Assembly: GCF_040546765.1 (NCBI RefSeq)
Contig: NZ_JBEPOK010000001.1
Coordinates: 4,960,001 to 5,024,000, forward strand
Source: Arthrobacter sp. OAP107
GTDB lineage: Bacteria > Actinomycetota > Actinomycetes > Actinomycetales > Micrococcaceae
Direction of reading: 5' to 3'
Length of the DNA stretch: 64,000 nucleotides
The position numbers and the translations under genes were made by a program. Under the pieces are notes generated by a model. That model saw only the letters and a list, made by a program, of their open reading frames with translations. It ran no database searches and was not told the DNA's origin. Below are positions 44,072-53,280 of this stretch, in pieces (positions within the stretch are counted from its first letter, which is position 1; the number at the start of each line of letters is the position of its first letter).

Positions 44072-44963
44072 GCTGGCCTCCGGTGCTGGTCAGGGCGGCG
44101 TCGCCGGCCGCGGCGGCTGTGGACTGTGAGGGGTCGCCGGCCGGGGTTTCGTCCCACGGGCCCAGAACGGGCACCGCGGCCAGCAGGCTGCGGGTGTACT
44201 CGGTGGCCGGGTGTTCCACGATCTGCTGGACCTCTCCGGACTCAACGAAGGAGCCGTCCTTCATCACGTGGATGCGGTCCGAGATGAGCCGGGCCACCCC
44301 GAGGTCGTGGGTGATCATCAGGATCCCGATGCCACGCTGCTCCTGGAGCTCCAGGAGCAGGTCCAGGATGCCGGCCTGCACCGTGACGTCCAGCGCCGAG
44401 GTGGGTTCGTCGGCCACCAGCAGCTGCGGTTCGCTGGCCAGCGCCATGGCAATCAGGACGCGCTGGAGCATGCCGCCGGAGAGCTGGTGCGGGTACTTCT
44501 TCAGCTGCACCTCCGGCGTCGGGATGTGCACCTGTTCCAGCAGCCGGACGGCGCGGGCCCGGACGGCGTCCTTGTCCCTGGCGGCGGCGCCCGCGATCCG
44601 GATGGCTTCGAAAAGCTGGCTGCCGATCGAGTGCACGGGGCTCAGCGCGGTCATCGGGTCCTGCGGAATGAGCGCGAGGGTCCGGCCGCGGACCTTGTCG
44701 ATGGCCTTGGGTACGGCCACCACGTCCACGCCGTCGATGAGCACGGTTCCGGAAAGCACCGCCAGATCGTCCGGGAGCAACCGGAGGATGCCCATCGCCG
44801 TCGTCGATTTGCCGGAACCGGACTCACCGATGATGGTGACCGTTTCGCCGCGGTGGATGCTGAAGTTCACTGAATCCACGGCCCGGATAATCCCGGCGTC
44901 GGTAATCAGCTCCACCTGGAAGTCGCGGACCTCGAGCAGTGCCTGCTCAGCTTGTGCGTTCAT
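44064..44963 (-). CDS. Dipeptide/oligopeptide-type ABC transporter ATP-binding protein (OppD/DppD-like)
   Basis: 299 residues with Walker A GESGSGKST, signature LSGGMLQRV, and Walker B LLVADEPTSALD. ATG at 44963 is preferred over the GTG at 44972, which would sit on its own ribosome site AAGAAGG. Overlaps the permease stop region. Confidence 0.93.
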   Translation of the reverse strand: MNAQAEQALLEVRDFQVELITDAGIIRAVDSVNFSIHRGETVTIIGESGSGKSTTAMGILRLLPDDLAVLSGTVLIDGVDVVAVPKAIDKVRGRTLALIPQDPMTALSPVHSIGSQLFEAIRIAGAAARDKDAVRARAVRLLEQVHIPTPEVQLKKYPHQLSGGMLQRVLIAMALASEPQLLVADEPTSALDVTVQAGILDLLLELQEQRGIGILMITHDLGVARLISDRIHVMKDGSFVESGEVQQIVEHPATEYTRSLLAAVPVLGPWDETPAGDPSQSTAAAAGDAALTSTGGQHD

Positions 44964-44964
44964 G

Positions 44965-45899
44965 TCAGGCACCCTTCTTCTTGCGGCGGGGACGGTCGCG
45001 GAGGCCGTCGCCCAGCAGGTTCACGCCCACCACCATCAGCACGATCACCAGGCCGGGCAGGGTGACCATCCACCATGAGGTGGTGATGTAGTCCTGGCCG
45101 TCGGAGATGATCCGGCCCCAGGTGGCGAACGGACGCTGGGGGCCGGCGCCGAGGAAGCTGAGTGCGCTTTCGAGCAGGACGGCCTGGGCCAGGAGCAGCA
45201 GCACCACGAGGGTTGCCTGCTTGATGACGTTCGGGATGATGTGCTGGATGAGGATCTGGATGCGGTGCAGGCCCAGGATGCGCGCCGCGGAGACGTACGG
45301 TTTTTCGCGTTCCACCAGCACCATGGACCTGGTCAGCCTGGCCACTTCCGGCCACTGGGCAATCGCAATGACGAACGTGATCACCGGGATGGACGGGCCG
45401 AAGAGCGCCACCACCAGGAGCAGCATCATCAGCAGCGGCAGGGACATCTGGGCTTCGAGGAGGCGGGAGACCACCGTGTCCACCCAGCCGCCGAAGTAAC
45501 CGGCGGCGGCACCGAGGATGATGCCGATGGCGCCGGACACCACCACGGCGAGGATGCCGATGGTCAGGGACACCTGGCCGCCGTGCAGGACGCGCGGGAG
45601 AGCAGGTCACGGCCCAGCTGGTCGGTGCCGAACAAGTGGCCGTCCACCAGCGGGGCAAGCCTGCGGGCTGAGAGGTCCTGGTGGTTGGCGTCCGGCAGGG
45701 GAAGCACCTGGGCCAGCAGGATGGGGATGATGACGAGGAGCGTGCAGACGGCACCGATGCGCAGTTTCCACTTGGCGGCGTTGCGGCGGCGGGTGGCGCC
45801 GGCCTTGGCGACGAGTTCCTTGGTGACGGCGCTGGGCGACGGCGTCCGGGACGGTTGTGCGGCGGAGGCCGCCGGTGTTGCGGTGTCGCTGAGGCTCAT
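44965..45899 (-). pseudogene. ABC transporter permease (DppC-like) with a frameshift
   Basis: N-terminal part (45899 to about 45597) ends in HLFGTDQLGRDLLSR; the continuation VLHGGQVSLTIGILAV to the C-terminus lies in another frame (about 45595 to 44965). Minus strand reads cccgcgcgtcc where cccgcgtcc would keep the frame, so a CG dinucleotide is duplicated at about 45591-45596. If real, the importer lacks one permease subunit; error is possible. Confidence 0.85.
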
Positions 45900-46831
45900 G
45901 CTGCTGCCGCCTTTCCAAGACGAACGCGGGGATCAAGAAGCGGGTAGGCGAGGTCGATGACCAGCTGGACGGCTACCGCCAGCAGCGACGTCAGCAGGAC
46001 CGTCGCCTGGATGAGGGGGTAGTCGCGGGTTTCGAGGGCCCGGACAATCAGGGAGCCGACGCCGGGCCAGGCGAACACGACTTCCACCACCACCACGCCG
46101 TTCAGCATGGCCGCGAAGCGGGTGCCCAGGGCGGTGAAGACCGGGATGGCGGAATTGCCCATGGCATAACGCCAGGTCAGCGCCGGGCTGCCCACTCCCC
46201 TGGACCGCGCCACGGTCAGGTACGGGGCCGCGAAGTTGGCGGTCATTTCCCGCCGCACCATCCGGGAGATCAGCGCTATCTGCAGGATGGCGATGGTGAC
46301 GGTGGGGAGGACCAGTCCGCCCCAGGTGGCGAAGCCGGAGGCCGGGAACAGCGGGATCAGGACGGCGAAGCCGGTGAGGAGCATGATGCCGGTCCAGAAG
46401 TCCGGCATGGACTGCCCGGCAATGGTGAGGACGTTGACGCCGAGTTCCCGGTTGGTGTCCGGTCGGCGGGCCATCCACACGCCCAGCGGGATGGCGATCA
46501 CGGCGGTGAGGAGGATGGCCGCGGTGGCGAGCGTGAGGGTGTACGGCATCCGCTCCGCCACCACCTGCATGGCCGGGGCCTGAAAGGAGTAGGACGTGCC
46601 GAGGTTGCCGGTGAACAGCTGCTGCAGGAAGATCCAGTACTGCTCCAGCACGGGCCGGTCCAGGCCGAACTGTTCGCGGACCTTGGCCAGCTGCTCAGTG
46701 GTGGCCAGCGGTCCGGCGTAGGACACCGCCGGATCACCGGGGGCGAGGCGGATCAGGACGAAGACCGTGGAGACCGTCAGGAACACGGTCAGCAGGCCCT
46801 GGCCCAGCCGCTTGAGGATGTACGTGGTCAT
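45896..46831 (-). CDS. ABC transporter permease (DppB-like)
   Basis: 311 residues, six membrane helices, N-terminal MTTYILKRLGQGLLTVFLTV typical of DppB proteins and the permease loop EVVFAWPGVGSLIVRALETRDYP. Overlaps the second permease by four bases. Confidence 0.94.
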   Translation of the reverse strand: MTTYILKRLGQGLLTVFLTVSTVFVLIRLAPGDPAVSYAGPLATTEQLAKVREQFGLDRPVLEQYWIFLQQLFTGNLGTSYSFQAPAMQVVAERMPYTLTLATAAILLTAVIAIPLGVWMARRPDTNRELGVNVLTIAGQSMPDFWTGIMLLTGFAVLIPLFPASGFATWGGLVLPTVTIAILQIALISRMVRREMTANFAAPYLTVARSRGVGSPALTWRYAMGNSAIPVFTALGTRFAAMLNGVVVVEVVFAWPGVGSLIVRALETRDYPLIQATVLLTSLLAVAVQLVIDLAYPLLDPRVRLGKAAAA

Positions 46832-46834
46832 GAC

Positions 46835-48409
46835 TCAGGCCTCCAGCCGGACGTCAACAAGGGGGTAGGAGTTGGTGGGCGCCAGTGCCAGGCCCGCCAC
46901 ACGCTTCTGGTGGGCCAGGACCGACTTGGGAACGAACGCCCAGGCGCACGGCCAGGTGTCCCAGATGGCCTTCTGCGCGGCGGCGAGCAGCTGTCCGCGG
47001 CGTACCGGATCCACCTCGGAGGACGCGGCCTGGATCTTGGCCTGCACGTCCGGGATCACGTACCCCTGGTAGGTGTCGCGGGTCTTTTCCTTTTCCGCGG
47101 TGCCGGCATACATGCCCTGCATCATGGTGATGGCCAGGCCGGTGGGGCTGCTGAAGCCGTTGCCCAGCAGGTCCCAGTCGCCCTGCTTGCCCTGGCGCCA
47201 GGCCAGGATGTTGCCGCCGGGCTCGAACTGCTGCAGCTGCGTCTTCACGCCGATGTTGCCGAACATCTCCACGAGCGCCTCCATCACGGAGGTGTCGGAG
47301 GCGAACTCGCCGGTTTCCCAGATGATCTTCAGGTTCAGGTCGGTGACGCCGAGGCTCTTCAGCGTGGCCTTGGCCTTCTCCGGATCGTAGGTGTAGTTGC
47401 CGGTCTTGGCGAAGCCGGTGAGGCTGGACGGGACCACGCCTTCGGCCTCGCTGACCGAGTCGACCAGCACGTCCTTGACCAGTGCCTCGCCGTCCACCGC
47501 CCAGCTGAGGGCCTGGCGGACGCGGACGTCGGACAGCGGGTGGCTGGACGGCTTGCGGAAGTTGTAAAAGATCTGGTTCAGCCGGAGGCTGGACGCCTCT
47601 GCCAGGACGACGCCGGGAAGTCCGGCGAGCTGTTCGCGCGAGTCAGGGGTGATGGAGTCAATGACGTCCACCTCGCCGCTGCGCAGCGCGATGACGCGGC
47701 TGGATTCCTCCGGCAGGAAGCGGACCTCGACGTTGTCCACCTTGGGGGCCGGGCCCCAGTAGTTCTCGTTCCGCTTGAGGCTGTAGGTGCCGGCGCCGCG
47801 GTTGAACTTGGTCACCACGTACGGCCCGGTGCCCACACCCTCCTGCAGCTCCTCCGGCTTGTTCTTGGCGGCCGGGCTGATCAGGATCATGCTCATGAGG
47901 GAATCGAGGATGGGGATGGGGTTCTTGGACTCCATCCGGAACGTCCGGTCATCCACCGGGACCACCGTGGGGAATTCCGGGAAGAACCCGGCGACGAAGG
48001 AGCCCTGTACCTGCTGGTACATCTTCAGGGCGGTGGCAACGTCCTCGATCTTCAGCGGCGTGCCATCGGAGTATTTGACGCCTTCGCGCAGCCGCACCGT
48101 CCACGCGGTGGGCGAGGTCATTTCGAAGCGGTCCGCGAGGACCAGGATCGGCTTGGTTTCGGGGCCGATGGCGGTCAGTCCCTGCCGCACGGCGCGCTGG
48201 ACGGTGACGGCGGCATCGAACTGGTTGAGCTTGTTGTCCAGGCTGACGAGGGACCTGTTGAGGGCCAGCGTCAGGGTGCTGGGTCCCGGCAGGCCCGTGG
48301 GGCCGGCACACCCGGCCATGGAGCCTGTGCCCAGGAGAAATCCGGCGGCTGCGCCAAACTGCAGGAGGCGGCGCCGTGAGATCTCACTTCCTTGAGGAAG
48401 AACGGTCAT
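46835..48409 (-). CDS. ABC transporter substrate-binding lipoprotein (family 5)
   Basis: 524 residues. N-terminus has a twin-arginine motif SRRRLLQFG and a lipobox ending SMAGC, so Tat export and lipid anchoring are both predicted. The body is the SBP_bac_5 fold (TAWTVRLREGVKYSDGTPL). Family members bind peptides, but also sugars and sugar acids; the surrounding enzymes suggest an acid sugar or oligosaccharide. Divergent from the kinase-dehydrogenase fusion across an operator region. Confidence 0.93.
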   Translation of the reverse strand: MTVLPQGSEISRRRLLQFGAAAGFLLGTGSMAGCAGPTGLPGPSTLTLALNRSLVSLDNKLNQFDAAVTVQRAVRQGLTAIGPETKPILVLADRFEMTSPTAWTVRLREGVKYSDGTPLKIEDVATALKMYQQVQGSFVAGFFPEFPTVVPVDDRTFRMESKNPIPILDSLMSMILISPAAKNKPEELQEGVGTGPYVVTKFNRGAGTYSLKRNENYWGPAPKVDNVEVRFLPEESSRVIALRSGEVDVIDSITPDSREQLAGLPGVVLAEASSLRLNQIFYNFRKPSSHPLSDVRVRQALSWAVDGEALVKDVLVDSVSEAEGVVPSSLTGFAKTGNYTYDPEKAKATLKSLGVTDLNLKIIWETGEFASDTSVMEALVEMFGNIGVKTQLQQFEPGGNILAWRQGKQGDWDLLGNGFSSPTGLAITMMQGMYAGTAEKEKTRDTYQGYVIPDVQAKIQAASSEVDPVRRGQLLAAAQKAIWDTWPCAWAFVPKSVLAHQKRVAGLALAPTNSYPLVDVRLEA

Positions 48410-48486
48410 CGTTGACCTCTCGGTTGAATGGGACGGCTGGCGGCCGGATGGCCTGCGCCGTGTTACGTGCATCACTCTGCCACCTC

Positions 48487-48524
48487 TGCGCGAAATGCGC
48501 AACTGTCCTAGCGCAATTCGCGCA
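48487..48524. promoter_or_regulatory. Paired TGCGC-N5-GCGCA operators
   Basis: tgcgcgaaatgcgca (48487-48501) and agcgcaattcgcgca (48510-48524), 23 bases apart, also form a larger inverted repeat. They lie between divergent genes of the cluster; the DeoR regulator is the likely ligand. Confidence 0.65.
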
Positions 48525-48569
48525 GACATGCCATCATGGTGCTACCGACAACCAAGAAGGGAGGACGAC

Positions 48570-50915
48570 GTGACCGTAGTCCTCATCCAGGCCGACGACT
48601 TTTCCGGCGCAGCAGAAGTAGGGCAATGCTTTGCAGCCCAGGGGCTGGACACGCGGCTCCTCCTGTCGCCCGATGCGAACACCGAAACTGGCCCGGACGT
48701 TGTGGTGATCGACACGCATTCGCGGGCCACGGCTCCGGAGTCCGCAGCCGCGGCCTCGGCGGCCGTCTTCTGCGGCGCCGCTGCCGGCAGCGCAGGCGTC
48801 CTGTTCAAGAAAATGGATTCCCTGTGGCGCGGCAATATTGGCCCGGAACTCGCGGCACTTTCGGCCCTGGGCCACCACGTGGTGGTGGCCGGCGCACTCC
48901 CCCAGCTGAACCGGACAGTCGTCGGCGGCCGGCCCTTTGCCGATGGCGTCCCGCTGGACCGGACGGACCTGTGGCGGGCAGAGCCAGCCGCTCCGCCCGC
49001 GGAGATCGCCCAGCTGCTGGGGCCCGGTACTGCGGTGCGGCTTGCAGAGCTGTCCGCGGTGCGGTCGCGCGGCCTGGCTGCCTTCCTGGCGGACGCACTT
49101 TCCGGGGCGGCTTCGGGTGCCGCTCCCGCCACCGTGATTGTCGACGGCGAAACTCCGGCCGACCTCGAGGCCGTCGCGGACGCGCTGCTGGACCTGGACT
49201 TCAGCGCCGGCGGACGGCGGATCGTGCTGGCCGGTACGGGCGGCATGGCCCTGCTGCTGGCCGCAAAACTGGGCAGCAACTCTGCGCATAACGCGCAATA
49301 TAAGGTGCCGCAGTCCTTGATGACGGCGGGCGGACCCCGGCCGGTACTGGCCGCCGTCGGCTCCGCTTCGGCAAAGGCCGCTGCGCAGCTGCGGAAGCTG
49401 GAAGCCGCCGGCTTCACCGCCCTGCGCATCGCTCCGGACGGGCTGAAGCGCCCGGAGGATGTCCGCCCACGGCTCGCCGAGGCGCAGCTGCTGTTGGCGG
49501 CAGGCAGGCCTGCAGCCCTGACTGTCAGCGCCCTCGTCGTCAATCCGCGCGAGTCCGGCAGGATCGTGCGGAACCTCGCGCAGCTGGCTGCCGAGGCGGC
49601 AACAGGCCATGCAACAGCCGGTACCGCGGCAGCCGCTGACCTGATCCTCACCGGCGGCGAAACGGCCCGCGAGGTACTTGACGCCCTGGGCGTACGCTCG
49701 CTGACCCCGGTGGTGTCCGTGCAGCACGGCGCCGTGGTCAGCCTTTCCGAGGACGGGCGTCTGGTGGGCACCAAGCCCGGCAGCTTCGGCGACAGCGACG
49801 CCCTCGTCCAGCTTTACTCCGCCATCAAAGACCTCCGGTCTTCCAACAGCATTTCCCATCCCTCCCTCGAACCTGGAGCTCCAATGACATCTGCAGTGAA
49901 CGAAACCGAACAGGACACCCGGCCCTTCATCGCCGTGACCATGGGCGACGGCGCCGGCGTGGGCCCCGAGGTGACCGTGGGGGCCCTCCTCGACGAAAAC
50001 GCCTACCGCGACTGCCGCCCGGTGGTCATCGGCGACGTCCGCCGGCTGCAGCTGGGCGCCAAGGCGCTGGGCGTGGAAGCGAACATCGTCGAGATAGAGA
50101 CCGTGGGTGAGGCCGTCTTCGAGGCCGGCCGCATCAACGTGATCGACCCCAAGCTGCTCCCGGCCGACCTGCCGTGGGGCCAGGAGTCCGCCGAGGCCGG
50201 CAACGCCGCCTACCACTACATCCGGATCGCCTGCGAGCTGGGCATGGCCGGCCAGGTCCAGGGCATCTGCACGGCGCCCCTGAACAAGGCTGCGCTGCAC
50301 AAGGCGGGCCACATCTACCCGGGCCACACCGAACTGCTGGCGCACTTCATGGGAATCGAGGAAGTGTCCATGATGCTGTCCACGCCCAAGGTCAAGGTCA
50401 TCCACGTCACCACGCACATTGGTCTCATCGATGCGATCAACAAGATCGAGCCCGGCCTGGTGGAGCGGACAGTGCGCCGCGGCCACAGCGCCATGCAGCG
50501 GGCCGGCATCGCCAACCCGAAGATCGGCGTGTGCGCCATCAACCCGCACGCCGGCGAAAACGGCCTGTTCGGCTACGGCGAGGAGGCCGAGAAGATCACC
50601 CCGGCCATTGAGAAGCTGCAGGCCGACGGCATCGACGCCCGCGGCCCGCTCCCGGCGGACACGGCCTTCTTCCTGGCAGGCCGCGGCGACTACGACCTTA
50701 TCGTGGCGATGTACCACGACCAGGGCCACGGACCCATCAAGGTCCTCGGCATCGAGGCCGGCGTCAACATCACCGTGGGCCTGCCCGTCATCCGCACCTC
50801 GGTAGACCACGGCACCGCCTTCGACATCGCGGGCAAGGGCATCGTGGATGTGCGCAGCATGATCGAGGCGCTGCGCCAGGCGGCCGAAATGTCACCCAGC
50901 CCCGCGGCAGCCTAG
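48570..50915 (+). CDS. Fusion of DUF1537 acid-sugar kinase and PdxA-family dehydrogenase
   Basis: 781 residues in one open frame. Residues 1-430 are a four-carbon acid sugar kinase (VLIQADDFSGAAEVG at the start, FKKMDSLWRGN, ILTGGETAREVL). After a linker (430-450) comes a complete PdxA-type 4-phospho-acid dehydrogenase (VTMGDGAGVGPEV, PGHTELLA metal His, YHDQGHGP). Elsewhere these are separate genes that convert threonate or erythronate to dihydroxyacetone phosphate. GTG start after AAGGGAGG. An ATG at 49884 in the linker, with GGAG before it, could also give a separate PdxA subunit. Confidence 0.92.
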   Translation: MTVVLIQADDFSGAAEVGQCFAAQGLDTRLLLSPDANTETGPDVVVIDTHSRATAPESAAAASAAVFCGAAAGSAGVLFKKMDSLWRGNIGPELAALSALGHHVVVAGALPQLNRTVVGGRPFADGVPLDRTDLWRAEPAAPPAEIAQLLGPGTAVRLAELSAVRSRGLAAFLADALSGAASGAAPATVIVDGETPADLEAVADALLDLDFSAGGRRIVLAGTGGMALLLAAKLGSNSAHNAQYKVPQSLMTAGGPRPVLAAVGSASAKAAAQLRKLEAAGFTALRIAPDGLKRPEDVRPRLAEAQLLLAAGRPAALTVSALVVNPRESGRIVRNLAQLAAEAATGHATAGTAAAADLILTGGETAREVLDALGVRSLTPVVSVQHGAVVSLSEDGRLVGTKPGSFGDSDALVQLYSAIKDLRSSNSISHPSLEPGAPMTSAVNETEQDTRPFIAVTMGDGAGVGPEVTVGALLDENAYRDCRPVVIGDVRRLQLGAKALGVEANIVEIETVGEAVFEAGRINVIDPKLLPADLPWGQESAEAGNAAYHYIRIACELGMAGQVQGICTAPLNKAALHKAGHIYPGHTELLAHFMGIEEVSMMLSTPKVKVIHVTTHIGLIDAINKIEPGLVERTVRRGHSAMQRAGIANPKIGVCAINPHAGENGLFGYGEEAEKITPAIEKLQADGIDARGPLPADTAFFLAGRGDYDLIVAMYHDQGHGPIKVLGIEAGVNITVGLPVIRTSVDHGTAFDIAGKGIVDVRSMIEALRQAAEMSPSPAAA
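49282..49296. promoter_or_regulatory. Intragenic TGCGC-N5-GCGCA site
   Basis: tgcgcataacgcgca inside the kinase coding part matches the upstream operators exactly in its arms. It could be an auxiliary operator or chance. Confidence 0.3.
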
Positions 50916-50939
50916 CGCGGTCCCGCGGCGGCCTGGGTA

Positions 50940-51716
50940 CTAGGAGATCTGCAGGCCGCCGTTGATGTCGTACGTCGCCGCGGTGATGTAGCCGGCGTCC
51001 TCCCCCATCAGGAACACCATGAGGGCGGCGATGTCGCGGACCGTGCCCACGCGGCCCACGAGGATGTCACGGGACATGTCCGCCTTGCGTTCGTCGGTCA
51101 GGGTACCGCCCATGATGTCCGTGTCCACGGGGCCGGGGGCGATGCAGTTGACCGTGATGTTGTACTGGCCCATCTCCCGCGCGAGCGCACGCGTGAAGCC
51201 GATGATGGCAGCCTTCGAGGCGCTGTACGCCACCTTGGAGTAGGTGCCGCCGCCGCGCTGCGCGGAGATGGAGGACACGCTGACCACCCGGCCGAGCCTG
51301 CGCTCGATCATCCCGCGGAGCACGCGCTGGGTGACCAGGAACGTGCCGGTCATGTTGATCCGGAACACCCGCTCCCAGGCCTCAACAGTCTCGTCCATGA
51401 ACTCGGTGGGCGAGCTGATGCCGGCCAGGTTCGCCAGCGCCACGATGGGCGGCATGTTGGCCTCCACCTCGTCGATGGCGGCGTTCACGGTGGCCTGGTC
51501 CGAGACGTCGGCCCCGACGCCCCTGGCCAGGACGCCATACACCGAGGAGATGTCCTCCGCCGCGCGCCGTGCCGCGTCGCCGTCGATATCGAGGATGGCC
51601 ACCGACCAGCCGCCGCTGGCGAGCATTTCCGCCGTCGCCCGGCCAATGCCGCGTGCGGAGGCGGCCCCGGTCAGCACCGCGGTGCGTTCGGCCGGGAACG
51701 TGTCGTGGTGCGTCAT
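50940..51716 (-). CDS. Short-chain dehydrogenase/reductase
   Basis: 258 residues with TGAASARGIGRATA, VSSISAQRG (catalytic Ser) and YSASKAAI (Tyr-x-x-x-Lys). Last enzyme of the acid-sugar cluster, probably co-transcribed with the MFS gene upstream. Substrate not readable. Confidence 0.92.
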   Translation of the reverse strand: MTHHDTFPAERTAVLTGAASARGIGRATAEMLASGGWSVAILDIDGDAARRAAEDISSVYGVLARGVGADVSDQATVNAAIDEVEANMPPIVALANLAGISSPTEFMDETVEAWERVFRINMTGTFLVTQRVLRGMIERRLGRVVSVSSISAQRGGGTYSKVAYSASKAAIIGFTRALAREMGQYNITVNCIAPGPVDTDIMGGTLTDERKADMSRDILVGRVGTVRDIAALMVFLMGEDAGYITAATYDINGGLQIS

Positions 51717-51763
51717 ATCTGTGATCCCCTTCTGGTACCTGGTGTTGTTAGTACTCGGCGTCG

Positions 51764-53146
51764 TCAGTATTTCGTATCGTCGAATTCGTCAGCGGCCACG
51801 GCTTCCTCACCCACGGCAGCGTGCGTGCCCGGCTTCACGTGGCCCTCGGGACGCCTGCGGGCGTACAGGTAGGTGGCGACGGCCGTTACAGCCAGGCACG
51901 CGGACAGGAACATCAGGCCTGAACGGTTGTCGCCGGTGGCATCGTTGAGCACGCCCACGATGTAGGGCGCCACGAAGCCGCCGAGGTTGCCGAGTGAATT
52001 GACCATCGCGAGGCCGGCCGCGGCGGCGGCTCCCACCAGCGCGGTGGAGGGCATCGCCAGGAACGGTGCGATGGCGGAGTAGATGCCCATGGCCGCGAGG
52101 GTCAGGGCGACCATGGCCAGGATGGCGTTGACCTGCACCAGGCTGCCGGCAGCCACCAGGCCGACGGCGGCCATCACCATGCTGATGCTGGCGTACAGCA
52201 CGCGGTTTCCGGTGCGGTCGGACCGCCTGCCCCAGAAGTACACGAACACTGCCGCGATCGTGTAGGGGATGGCGACGATGAAGCCCACCTGGGTGGTGTT
52301 GAACTTGCCCAGCGCGGCGACGATGGTGGGCATCCACAGGCCCAGGCCGTAGATGCCGCAGACCAGGCCGAAGTACAGCGCCGAGTAGGCGACGGTGCGG
52401 GAATCCTTCAGGCCCGCGAGGAAGTGGTGGGGCTGGCCTTTTTGCTTGTGGGCGAGTTCCTCGTCCATGGTCCGGGTGAGCCATTCCCGTTCGTCCGCGG
52501 CGAGCCAGTGGGCGTGGCTTGGCTTGTCCGTCATGAGGACCGGGGTGAGGAGGCCGAGGAGGATGGCCGGAATGCCTTCAATGATGTACAGCCACTGCCA
52601 TCCGTGCAGGCCTGCGACGCCCTCCATCTGGAGCAGAAGGCCGGACACCGGAGCGCCCAGTGCGTTGGAGACGGGCTGGGCGAGGATGAAGATGCCCAGC
52701 ACCAGCACGCGCTGCGGGGCAGGGAACCACAGCGTCAGGTAGAAGAGGATGGCGGGGAAGAAGCCGGCCTCGGCGGCGCCGAGCAGGAAACGGACGACGT
52801 AGAAGGTGGTCTCGCCGTTCACCAGTGCCATGGCCGTGGCGAAGATGCCCCACGAGATCAGGATCCGGGCAATCCACTTCCGCGCGCCGAACCGATACAT
52901 GCCGGCATTGCTGGGAATCTCCAGCAGCGCGTAGCCGATGAAGAACATGCCCGCACCGAGGCCGTAGGCCGCGGCGCTAAGGCCGATGTCCGCGCTCATG
53001 GTCAGCTTGGCGAAACCGACGTTGTTCCTGTCCAGGTACGCCACGAAGTAGAGCAGCACGATCAGCGGCATGAGGCGGCCGCGCACTTTTCTCAGGGTCC
53101 GGCGGCCCAGTTCGTCCAGATGGTTCGCCGGATTCATAGCGGTCAT
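51764..53146 (-). CDS. MFS transporter (anion:cation symporter-like)
   Basis: 460 residues, about 12 membrane helices, with YLDRNNVGFAKLTM near the N-terminus, a hallmark of the ACS family (tartrate, galactonate, phthalate carriers). ATG at 53146 follows GGGAGG. Probably imports the acid sugar degraded by the cluster. Confidence 0.92.
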   Translation of the reverse strand: MTAMNPANHLDELGRRTLRKVRGRLMPLIVLLYFVAYLDRNNVGFAKLTMSADIGLSAAAYGLGAGMFFIGYALLEIPSNAGMYRFGARKWIARILISWGIFATAMALVNGETTFYVVRFLLGAAEAGFFPAILFYLTLWFPAPQRVLVLGIFILAQPVSNALGAPVSGLLLQMEGVAGLHGWQWLYIIEGIPAILLGLLTPVLMTDKPSHAHWLAADEREWLTRTMDEELAHKQKGQPHHFLAGLKDSRTVAYSALYFGLVCGIYGLGLWMPTIVAALGKFNTTQVGFIVAIPYTIAAVFVYFWGRRSDRTGNRVLYASISMVMAAVGLVAAGSLVQVNAILAMVALTLAAMGIYSAIAPFLAMPSTALVGAAAAAGLAMVNSLGNLGGFVAPYIVGVLNDATGDNRSGLMFLSACLAVTAVATYLYARRRPEGHVKPGTHAAVGEEAVAADEFDDTKY

Positions 53147-53280
53147 GGTGCACCTCCCAAGGAGAGACGGGTCCCGCCCGGGTTCCGCGACGGAACAATT
53201 AAGGTGTATCACTCCGTCCATGGATAGTCATTATGCTTACTAAATTCCCGGGCCGGGGTCTGCAGCCTCTTACGGCGCCG

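Noticed and set aside
49884..50915. PdxA part as vitamin B6 biosynthesis enzyme
   Set aside because: Fusion to DUF1537 kinase and the sugar cluster point to the PdxA2-type tetronate pathway instead.
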